Below are positions 57,340 through 64,000 of a DNA stretch of 64,000 nucleotides, piece by piece (within the stretch, counting starts at the first letter, position 1; each line of letters begins with the position of its first letter). A program made the translations under genes and the position numbers. The stretch is taken from the NCBI GenBank assembly GCA_023423895.1, contig JAFAER010000021.1, positions 1 to 64,000 on the forward strand. The letters are read 5' to 3'. The notes under the pieces are model-generated. The model was not told the origin of the DNA and made no database searches. It saw only the letters and a program-made list of their open reading frames with translations. This DNA comes from Pseudomonadota bacterium. GTDB lineage: Bacteria; Myxococcota_A; Polyangia; Polyangiales; Polyangiaceae.

Positions 57340-58169
57340 CCCGTAACATGAGGGCTGGGCCGTTCATGCGAACCCGTCGTCGTCCGCAGCGTCTCCTTCT
57401 CGCGGTGCTCGTCGCCTGCGCTCCCGCGCTCGCGACGATGGCGCTCGCGCAGACGAAACGCGCTTCCGCCAGGCCGAAGCCTCCGCCCGCGGCCGCCAAA
57501 GCCGACGCGCAGGCGCCGCCGGTCGAAGAACCGAACGGGGCGAACGCGGACACCGCCAAGTCGCCCGCCGCGACGGCGACCGCAACGACGGGCGGCGAGT
57601 CACCCCCTCCGCCGCCACCTCCGAGCGAGCCTTCGGATGGCGGCCGCCTTTCGCCGCTCAATCCGCAGCCGCAGGAGCTCCCGAGCAACGCGGTCGATGC
57701 CGGCGTGCCCGTCGACTACGACCGGCTCCTCGCGGACATCGCCGCGCTCCGAGCGCGCGTCGCGGCCGTCTCCGACAACCTCTATCAATCCCGCATCTCG
57801 ATCGCGCTCCAGACGGATGGCGACCGCGCGAAGATCGCGAAGCTCACCGTGTCGCTGGACGACGGCGTCGTCTTCACCGCACCGCAGAGCTTTGCGGCTG
57901 CGGACATGACGTCGGTGTACGACCACGCCGTGGCGCCCGGGCGCCATGCAGTGACGGTCGACGTCGATCGGAAGGACATGCGCGACGAGTCCTTCCGCAC
58001 GTCGCAGCGTTCGCGCTTCACCGTCGACGTCCCGCGCGATCACCGCGTCGACGTCCAGGTGAAGGTGATCGACGATTCGTCGATGGGGGCTGACTTCCCC
58101 TCCGACCGAAGCGGCAAGTACGACCTCCGCTTCCGCGTCAAAGCGGTCGCGAAGCCCGTGGGGAAGTGA
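57336..58169 (+). CDS. Pro/Ala-rich periplasmic protein in envelope cluster
   Basis: 277 residues from ATG 57336 (ATGA overlap with the barrel); internal ATGs at 57348 and 57366 are alternatives. Signal peptide RLLLAVLVACAPALATMALA then QT. A long Pro/Ala/Thr/Lys linker (to ~115), a short coiled coil (YDRLLADIAALRARVAAVSD), and a C-terminal beta-sandwich (ISIALQTDGDRAKIAKLTV, SLDDGVVFTAPQSF, HAVAPGRHAVTVDVDRKD). The linker could span the periplasm or peptidoglycan. No enzyme motif. Coupled to genes on both sides (1-nt gap to the TPR gene). Confidence 0.82.
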   Translation: MTRNMRAGPFMRTRRRPQRLLLAVLVACAPALATMALAQTKRASARPKPPPAAAKADAQAPPVEEPNGANADTAKSPAATATATTGGESPPPPPPPSEPSDGGRLSPLNPQPQELPSNAVDAGVPVDYDRLLADIAALRARVAAVSDNLYQSRISIALQTDGDRAKIAKLTVSLDDGVVFTAPQSFAAADMTSVYDHAVAPGRHAVTVDVDRKDMRDESFRTSQRSRFTVDVPRDHRVDVQVKVIDDSSMGADFPSDRSGKYDLRFRVKAVAKPVGK

Positions 58170-58170
58170 G

Positions 58171-60219
58171 ATGCGACGATCCGTCGGGATCGCGGTCTGC
58201 TTCGCCATCGCGTCGACGATCGTGATCGCTCACGCGCAGCCCGCGCCGGCGCCCGCTCCCGCTCCCGCGGTCCCGCAAACCACGCCGACGACCGAGGCCG
58301 AGCCCGCCCCGCCGCCGCCGCCGGCCATCGATAGCAAGCCGACACCTACGTCTGCTCCCGCGGATCCCACGCGCGGCGAGCGGATGCGCGCTTACCACCG
58401 CGCCATGCTCGAGCGCCGGCTCGGCTCGCAAGAAGGTGTGACCGAGCGGCTCTCGGAGCGCGTGGCCGAGGCCGAGCTGCTCATCTCGAACGGGCGCCAG
58501 GACGAAGCGATCGCGAAGCTCACCGAGATCGTCGAGCACCCGCGGTTCGAAGGAGAGACGCCCGAGGGGCGTGCTGCGCTGTACCTGCTCGGCCACGCGC
58601 TCGCGTCGGCCGGCATTCACGAGTCGGCGCGCGCGTACCTCCGACGTTCGATCGCGGCGCGCGGAGCGTGGGAGCAATACGGCCCGTACGCCCGACGTGC
58701 CGTCCGTCGCATCGTCGAGATCGCGCTCGACGCGCGCGCCTACGACAAAGGGCTGAAGGACCTCGAGGCCGTGCCGCCGACCGCGCCCACCGAGGTGCGC
58801 GCGGAGATCGCGTACCTCCGCGGTCGCGCGAAGCAGGCCGCGGGAGATGCGGACGGCGCGCTCGCGGCGTACGCGGAGATCCCGCAGACCTCACGTTTCT
58901 GGTCGCAGGCGACCTACCTCTCGGGATTGATCCAGGTCGAGCGTGGCCGGATGAAAGAGGGTGAGAACCTCTTCTGCAAGGTCGCGGACCCGAAGCGACA
59001 GGACAAGACCGTGCCGGTCTTCGCGGACGAACGTTTCTTCGCCGTTCGCGATCTCGCGAGGCTCGCGCTCGGCCGCGTCGCTCACGAGCAGCTCCGGCAC
59101 GATGACGCGCGCTACTACTACTATCTCGTGCCGCGCGACTCGGACCGTCTCGCAGAGGCGCTCTACGAGGCCGCGACGACGCGCTACGAGAAGAAGGACT
59201 ACCAGGGCGCGCGCGAGCTGCTCGACGAGCTCCAGGCCCTCAAGGTGCACCATCGCTACGAGGACGAGGCGCGCATCCTCGATGCGTACATCGATCTCGC
59301 GCTGTGCCGGTTCCCGAGCGCGGACGCCAAGCTCCAGGCCTTCCTTCGGGACTACGAGCCCGCGCGCGATGCTGCCCGGCGCCTCGGTCAGAACGAGCGA
59401 GGGACGCGGGCCCTGCTCGCGGCAGCGCGGAGCGGTGCCGACGCGGCGGCCACCGACGCTTCGAGCGCAGCCGTCACGCCCGAACAACTCCGCGTCGTCG
59501 CCGCGCTCGTTCGCGTCGACCCGGTGTATGGCGAGATCTCCAAGCGACGCGCCGTGCTCGATCACGAGACGAGCGGTCTCAGGCTCACGATCGGCACGAT
59601 CGGCGACATGCAGCGCAGTCTCGCGACGACCGGAGGAATCCGTCCTGCGGTCGACGAGAACGGGGATCCGCAGGAGAAAGCGAACGACGCGCGAGCGGCG
59701 CTCGACGGCGTCCGGCGTCAGCTGGACGAGCTGGAGCAGGCCCGTGCGCCGGCGGACAAGGTCGCGCCGTTGAAGAGGGAGCTCGCCGAGCTCGAGGGGC
59801 GGTTCGGTCAGGGCAATGCCGTTGCGACCGAGGCGGCCGCCGCCGACGCACGCGGGCAAGACCTGCCCGAGCTGCTACGTGCCGACGCCGCGCTGGCGAC
59901 CACACTGAACAGAGAAATCGAAGCGACACGGAACGAGCTCGCGGTCGCCGAGAACGCGCTCGCGAAAGATGCGCTCCATCGGCTCGACCTGCGCCTGTCG
60001 CGTCTCCTTCGTCGAGCGCGGCTCGGTCGCATCGAGTCCGTCCTCGGCAAGAAGCGCGCGCTCGAGGTCGAGATCGAGGCGATCAACGCCGGTTACCTGC
60101 CGAAGGACGCCGTCGACTCGCTCGATGCTGCTCGCTATCTGCGCGACAACGAGGAGTACTGGCCGTTCGAGGGGGATGACTGGCCCGACGAGTTCGTCGG
60201 TAATGAGGGACTGAAATGA
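58171..60219 (+). CDS. Large periplasmic TPR protein, GltC-like
   Basis: 682 residues. Signal peptide VGIAVCFAIASTIVIAHA, then a Pro/Ala-rich linker. Residues ~85-400 are TPR-type helical repeats (AEAELLISNGRQDEAIAKLT, YLLGHALASAGIHESARAYL, ALYEAATTRYEKKDYQGARE, ARILDAYIDLALCRFPSADA). The C-terminal ~200 residues are long coiled coils (ALDGVRRQLDELEQARAPAD, TLNREIEATRNELAVAENAL), ending in an acidic tail. Length and layout resemble the periplasmic TPR protein GltC of the Myxococcus gliding machinery, which is also found beside OM barrels and a lipoprotein. The family call is inference from layout. Stop overlaps the next start (ATGA). Confidence 0.78.
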   Translation: MRRSVGIAVCFAIASTIVIAHAQPAPAPAPAPAVPQTTPTTEAEPAPPPPPAIDSKPTPTSAPADPTRGERMRAYHRAMLERRLGSQEGVTERLSERVAEAELLISNGRQDEAIAKLTEIVEHPRFEGETPEGRAALYLLGHALASAGIHESARAYLRRSIAARGAWEQYGPYARRAVRRIVEIALDARAYDKGLKDLEAVPPTAPTEVRAEIAYLRGRAKQAAGDADGALAAYAEIPQTSRFWSQATYLSGLIQVERGRMKEGENLFCKVADPKRQDKTVPVFADERFFAVRDLARLALGRVAHEQLRHDDARYYYYLVPRDSDRLAEALYEAATTRYEKKDYQGARELLDELQALKVHHRYEDEARILDAYIDLALCRFPSADAKLQAFLRDYEPARDAARRLGQNERGTRALLAAARSGADAAATDASSAAVTPEQLRVVAALVRVDPVYGEISKRRAVLDHETSGLRLTIGTIGDMQRSLATTGGIRPAVDENGDPQEKANDARAALDGVRRQLDELEQARAPADKVAPLKRELAELEGRFGQGNAVATEAAAADARGQDLPELLRADAALATTLNREIEATRNELAVAENALAKDALHRLDLRLSRLLRRARLGRIESVLGKKRALEVEIEAINAGYLPKDAVDSLDAARYLRDNEEYWPFEGDDWPDEFVGNEGLK

Positions 60220-61004
60220 GCTTCTGGTCACGAGGGGGGATCGTCGTGGCGGCGGGACTGCTGCTCGTCGCTTGCGGCGGTGGCGCCGCAAAGGGCAAGC
60301 CGATGGTCGCGGACTCGCCGACCAGCGACACGGATCTGCCGTGGTACGGCGACGACGCCGGCGTAACTTCCGCGGAAGGCGACACCGCTCCGAGCACCGA
60401 GACCGAGACCGGGTCCTCGCCGTCGACCTCGAGCGAAGCACCGTCGGGCGCTGCGATCCTCCAGGGGAACGACGACGGCGCGCGTGCGCTCCTCGCTCAG
60501 TTCGTTGCGCCGAACGCCGACCACCTTGCGCTGACGCGTTCGCTCAGGCCGACGTCGGCCGACTACAAGACGATGTTCGACGCCAAGACGGCCTCGAAGA
60601 TCGAGGCGGCGCAGGCGAAAGACTGGGACTCCAACAAGGCGGTCATCAAGCCCAAGGCCGCGCAGACCGAGATCAAGGTGTGGAGCGCGACCGGGGCCGA
60701 CCTCGCGAAGGGCACGGGGAACGCGAAGGAGTTCCCCGCCGGCTACAAGAAGGTCGCCAAGCACCTGGCGCCCTCGGTCCTCTTCTTCCGCTTCAAGTTC
60801 GTCGAGCCCGGCAAGGACACGGGTACCGCCTACGACGGCCTCGCGTTCGTCAACGGCCACTGGGCCATCGCGCCGAAGCCGTGGCGGGCGATGGAGGGCA
60901 AGGCCGGTAGTATGGAAGAAGAAGAGACGACCGCCGCGGAGAAGCCCGAGAAGGCCGAGAAGCCGGCCGCCAAGAAGAAGAAGCCGAAGGGCAAGAAGCG
61001 CTGA
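60216..61004 (+). CDS. Lipoprotein ending the envelope cluster
   Basis: 262 residues, ATGA overlap with the TPR gene. Lipobox LLLVACGGG. A Ser/Thr/Glu-rich linker (to ~85) and a compact domain (GARALLAQFVAPNADHLALT, LRPTSADYKTMFDAKTASKI, SVLFFRFKFVEPGKDTGTAY, AFVNGHWAIAPKPWRAM) that reads like a small NTF2/ligand-binding fold. It ends in a Lys-rich tail (KKKKPKGKKR) that could contact LPS or nucleic acid. Position resembles the lipoprotein of the Glt cluster (GltK). Function unproven. Confidence 0.8.
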   Translation: MSFWSRGGIVVAAGLLLVACGGGAAKGKPMVADSPTSDTDLPWYGDDAGVTSAEGDTAPSTETETGSSPSTSSEAPSGAAILQGNDDGARALLAQFVAPNADHLALTRSLRPTSADYKTMFDAKTASKIEAAQAKDWDSNKAVIKPKAAQTEIKVWSATGADLAKGTGNAKEFPAGYKKVAKHLAPSVLFFRFKFVEPGKDTGTAYDGLAFVNGHWAIAPKPWRAMEGKAGSMEEEETTAAEKPEKAEKPAAKKKKPKGKKR

Positions 61005-61109
61005 CGAGGGGCCGCTCTGCCGCTCTCGTCTCCCAGATAGCTGGAGCATAGGCGGGCAGCTCCACGCCGCCGCGCTGCCCACACGCATCTCCGGGTCTGC
61101 GGAACCGCC

Positions 61110-61145
61110 GGGCACGGGCACGGGCACGGGCACGGGCACGGGCAC
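61110..61145. repeat. Hexanucleotide tandem repeat GGGCAC x 6
   Basis: Six exact units followed by GG and a run of eight A, in the 241-nt region between the lipoprotein stop and the next gene. Repeat number could vary and alter promoter spacing for the downstream gene. Confidence 0.9.
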
Positions 61146-61245
61146 GGAAAAAAAGCCACGGCCGAGCTACGGTCCTCCGTGATTCTGCCGTTCACGGATG
61201 GCGGGTTCATGAACGCTCGCCCTTAATCCCAGCCGCAGACCGGCC

Positions 61246-64000
61246 GTGACGTCGGTCGTGGACCCGCGTGTTGCGTCGTTCGTCGGCGCGTCTCTTCTGC
61301 TCCTGACCGCGTGCTCGGTCACCAACCCCAGCGCCAGCGATGGCGAATGGGGCAACGGCTCGCCGACACGTACGGGGGCCTGCGACCCTGCGTCGCCCGA
61401 GCAGGGTTGCCCCTGTTCGTCGCCGGGCGCCGTCGCGGCCTGCGGCGCGATTCACCAGGTCGTCGACGACCGGGTGCTCTGCGCGATGGGAACGGCCCGG
61501 TGCCTCGAGGACGGGAGCTGGAGCAGCTGCGAGAGCGAGCGTGTGGTCGTCCGCGAGGCGCCTTCGCTCCGCACGGCCGGGCTCGGGAACCCCGGGCCGT
61601 GCGCCGATCCATGCACTCCGAACTGCACGACGACGGTCGACACGCCCCCGGGGCTCGTCGTCCCGAGCGGCCTCAACACCGACGCCGGCGTCCTCACGAT
61701 CACGCCAACGCCGCCGCCCGCGAACAGCTGTACGAAGATCGCGATCACGCCCTCGGTCGCGCCGGCCACGGACATCGTCGTGACGTCGATGAGCTCGCTC
61801 ACGACGAAGATGTTCACGAGCACGCTGCTTCCGGTCGGCTGCAATCCCTCAGCGCCGGACGCGCTCTGGTACACCGACAAGTTCGACATCGCGCAGATGG
61901 ATCCGAACGTGGCGGGAAAGGTCACCGTCGTCGTTCCGATCGCCGGACCGGTCAACGTCGGTGCTGCGCTCGGCTCGTACACCGCGAGCGTCACGGCGAA
62001 CATCAAGGTGGACGTCGAAGAGAACGGCACGGTGAACCCGCCGCCGCCGTCGGCGTCGTTCACGCAGTATCCGGACGAGACAGCCTCCACGCCGACCGAC
62101 AGCAAGCTCGAGCTCCTCTACCCGTACACGGGCACGCTCTTCCCGATGGGGCTCCCTGCGCCGCTCGTGCAATGGCGGAACGGCGCGCAGGCGGCGACGA
62201 GCGTCGTCGTGACGCTTCGCTATCCGGCGACGGGCACGCCCATCTTCAGCGTCTCGCAGCTCGTGTCGGAGAGCACGACCGCGCCCGTTCCGCTGAGGAG
62301 CGCGCAGCCTCGTCATCAGATCCCGCAGCCCATCTGGTTCGCATTCGAGCAGACGATTCATCGCAATCGCCTGACGGGCGGCGACACGGGGCGCATCGAG
62401 ATTCGCCGGCGCGTCGGCACGACGACGTACCGCGCGAAGAGCATCGATGTCCGGTTCGCGCCGGGCCAGCTCAAGGGCCGCGTCTACTACAACTCGTACG
62501 GAACCGCGCTCGTCCAGAACTACAGTGGCGCGAAGCAATCGACCGGCGGAGCGTTCCCCGGCGGCTCGTTCGGAGCAGCGACGCTCATGATCCCGCCCGG
62601 CGCGACGACGCCCACGGTCGCTGCCGGCTTCAACGGGAGCAACGGCTGCTTCGTCTGCCACTCGGCGTCTGCCGACGGAACGACGCTCATCACGGGCAAC
62701 CCCTCGCAGATCTCGACGCGTTACACGTTCCCCGGAACGCCGCCGAACGGAGGCATCTCGTACGGCACGAAGGCGCTCAACTTCGGCGCGATCAGCCCCG
62801 ACTCGACGCGCGTGTACACGAGCTCCGGCATGGCGGACGCGGACAGCGTCTCACGCCTGCTCACGATCGGCGGCTCGGTCGTGAGCGGAACCAATGCACC
62901 GCCGAACCTGAGGGCGGCATATCCGACGTTCTCGACCGACGGTGCGCAGGTCGCCTTCACGTATCGAAGCGGCAATGCGCAGCCGCTCTCGAACACCGCC
63001 GTCGGCAGCGGGAACTCGCTGTGCATGATGAACTTCGACGGCAACCGGACGTTCTCGAGCTTCCGCACGCTCGTGACTCCCGCCGGCGGTCCTGCCGTGT
63101 GGCCGGCGTTCCTTCCGGCCGGGCAGAACGGCGTCGTCTTCCAGGTCGAGACTCGGACGACACCGAACGGCGGCCTCGGGTTCACGCGTCACGACATCGA
63201 AGGTTCGACGTATTCGGGCGCGACCGGCGAGCTCTGGTGGGTCACGACGGGCACGACGCCCGTGGCGACTCGCCTTCATCGAGCGAACGGCTTCGACGCT
63301 GCGGGCACGACCGGCGTGCTCCCCGTGGACCCCGCGAACGGCCACGCGGGCGTCGGCGGCACCATGGGACCGGCAGGCGCCGGCTTCTACGAGCAACGCT
63401 ACAACTACGAGCCGAGCGTCCTGCCGGAGGTCATCGGCGGGTACTCGTGGGTGATGTTCACGTCGCGGCGGGCGTACGGCAACGTGGCGACGATCAACCC
63501 GTATGCCTCGGACCCGCGCTTCGACAACATCAGCGTCGACCCGACGACGAAGAAGCTCTGGATGACGGCGGTGAGTGGCTCGCCGACGCCCGGGACCGAT
63601 CCGAGCGCGCCCGCGTTCTACTTCCCTGGGCAGGAGCTCATCGCGGGCAACTCGCGTGCTGTCTTCGCGCTCGAGGACTGCCATCCCTCGGCTGCGTCGT
63701 CGCAGGTCGCGACCGACGCGAGCCTGTGTGACACGGACCTCGACTGCTGCGACGCGACCACGAGCCCGGCGACGGCGGCATGCGTGCTCGACCCGCCGCC
63801 GCTCGCGAACCCGCCGCGCAAGCACTGCATCAAGACGGCGGCGGGCGCTTGCCGCAGGACCGGCGAGAGCTGCCTGACGACGTCGAACTGCTGCAACGCT
63901 GCCGGCGGCGAAGTCTGCGCGTCGGGCGTGTGCACCGAGCCGCCCGGCTACTACACGCCGCAGACCTTCACGCGCGAATACACCGCGAGCTGCCTGCCCG
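61246..64000 (+). CDS. Large lipoprotein with single heme-c motif and Cys-rich part, 3' end cut by window
   Basis: At least 918 residues; the frame is open to 64000. Start GTG 61246 is tentative (GTG 61258 also fits). Lipobox LLLLTAC. An N-terminal Cys-rich stretch (EQGCPCSSPGAVAACGAIHQ, PCADPCTPNCTTT) is followed by beta-rich segments. A classical heme site NGCFVCHSASADG is at residues 468-472, followed by propeller-like strands (INFGAISPDSTRVYTSSG-type, YPTFSTDGAQVAFTYRSG). From ~825 comes a disulfide-rich region with knottin-like pairs (CDTDLDCCDATTS, GESCLTTSNCCNAAGG, CASGVC). Likely surface-exposed redox or binding protein of the same broad class as the 12049 and 16304 proteins. No terminator or C-terminus visible. 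Confidence 0.8.
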   Translation, partial: MTSVVDPRVASFVGASLLLLTACSVTNPSASDGEWGNGSPTRTGACDPASPEQGCPCSSPGAVAACGAIHQVVDDRVLCAMGTARCLEDGSWSSCESERVVVREAPSLRTAGLGNPGPCADPCTPNCTTTVDTPPGLVVPSGLNTDAGVLTITPTPPPANSCTKIAITPSVAPATDIVVTSMSSLTTKMFTSTLLPVGCNPSAPDALWYTDKFDIAQMDPNVAGKVTVVVPIAGPVNVGAALGSYTASVTANIKVDVEENGTVNPPPPSASFTQYPDETASTPTDSKLELLYPYTGTLFPMGLPAPLVQWRNGAQAATSVVVTLRYPATGTPIFSVSQLVSESTTAPVPLRSAQPRHQIPQPIWFAFEQTIHRNRLTGGDTGRIEIRRRVGTTTYRAKSIDVRFAPGQLKGRVYYNSYGTALVQNYSGAKQSTGGAFPGGSFGAATLMIPPGATTPTVAAGFNGSNGCFVCHSASADGTTLITGNPSQISTRYTFPGTPPNGGISYGTKALNFGAISPDSTRVYTSSGMADADSVSRLLTIGGSVVSGTNAPPNLRAAYPTFSTDGAQVAFTYRSGNAQPLSNTAVGSGNSLCMMNFDGNRTFSSFRTLVTPAGGPAVWPAFLPAGQNGVVFQVETRTTPNGGLGFTRHDIEGSTYSGATGELWWVTTGTTPVATRLHRANGFDAAGTTGVLPVDPANGHAGVGGTMGPAGAGFYEQRYNYEPSVLPEVIGGYSWVMFTSRRAYGNVATINPYASDPRFDNISVDPTTKKLWMTAVSGSPTPGTDPSAPAFYFPGQELIAGNSRAVFALEDCHPSAASSQVATDASLCDTDLDCCDATTSPATAACVLDPPPLANPPRKHCIKTAAGACRRTGESCLTTSNCCNAAGGEVCASGVCTEPPGYYTPQTFTREYTASCLP

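Overview
The window is a contiguous piece of a GC-rich Gram-negative chromosome, most likely from a myxobacterium (Myxococcota, probably a Polyangiales-type lineage; this placement is inference). The signs are codon third positions that are almost all G or C, about fifteen lipoproteins with Asp/Ala/Gly- or Pro/Ala-rich linkers, a DUF2330 protein with a MYXO-CTERM-like tail, outer-membrane barrels of the kind expanded in myxobacteria, a prepilin peptidase, and many overlapping start and stop codons (ATGA, GTGA). I found no rRNA, tRNA, CRISPR array, insertion sequence, integrase or phage gene, so this looks like ordinary chromosome backbone with lineage-specific accessory genes. Layout: 1-10 kb carries the 5' part of gcvP (reading leftward off the window), several lipoproteins, a catalytically degenerate ABC-ATPase-like gene followed by a conserved unknown and proB, then a DUF2330 protein and envelope proteins. 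10-20 kb carries a von Willebrand A lipoprotein, a leftward three-gene unit (di-heme HzsA-like lipoprotein, HEAT-repeat protein, very large multi-heme lipoprotein) and a LamG lipoprotein. The three-gene unit is the most unusual block. 20-30 kb is mostly leftward metabolism: purine nucleoside phosphorylase coupled to a cytidine deaminase, coaD coupled to a retropepsin-like lipoprotein, an exonuclease/WYL-like fusion, a thiolase, a BNR-repeat lipoprotein, then a PDZ-CPBP membrane protease and a 3-hydroxyacyl-CoA dehydrogenase. 30-42 kb holds a GGDEF response regulator, DUF420, a small-molecule kinase, a stand-alone PPDK-like swivel domain lacking its histidine, ruvA, DoxX, MgtC, and a LysR regulator divergent from an acetolactate-synthase-like/aldehyde-dehydrogenase pair with a clear T-N11-A box between them. 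42-52 kb has an orphan double-PAS protein, a clostripain-like lipoprotein, a CX4CH cytochrome lipoprotein, a coupled response regulator / ParA-J-HTH fusion / GT-C glycosyltransferase operon, and a DsbA-like lipoprotein with an exonuclease. 52-64 kb has citrate synthase with a structured leader and strong terminator, a prepilin peptidase, a YciO-type protein, and a tightly coupled rightward envelope cluster (OM barrel, Pro-rich periplasmic protein, TPR protein, lipoprotein) that resembles a gliding-motility/envelope module. The window ends inside a large lipoprotein with one heme motif and a Cys-rich C-terminal part. Gene assignments come from reading translated motifs; no database search was possible.
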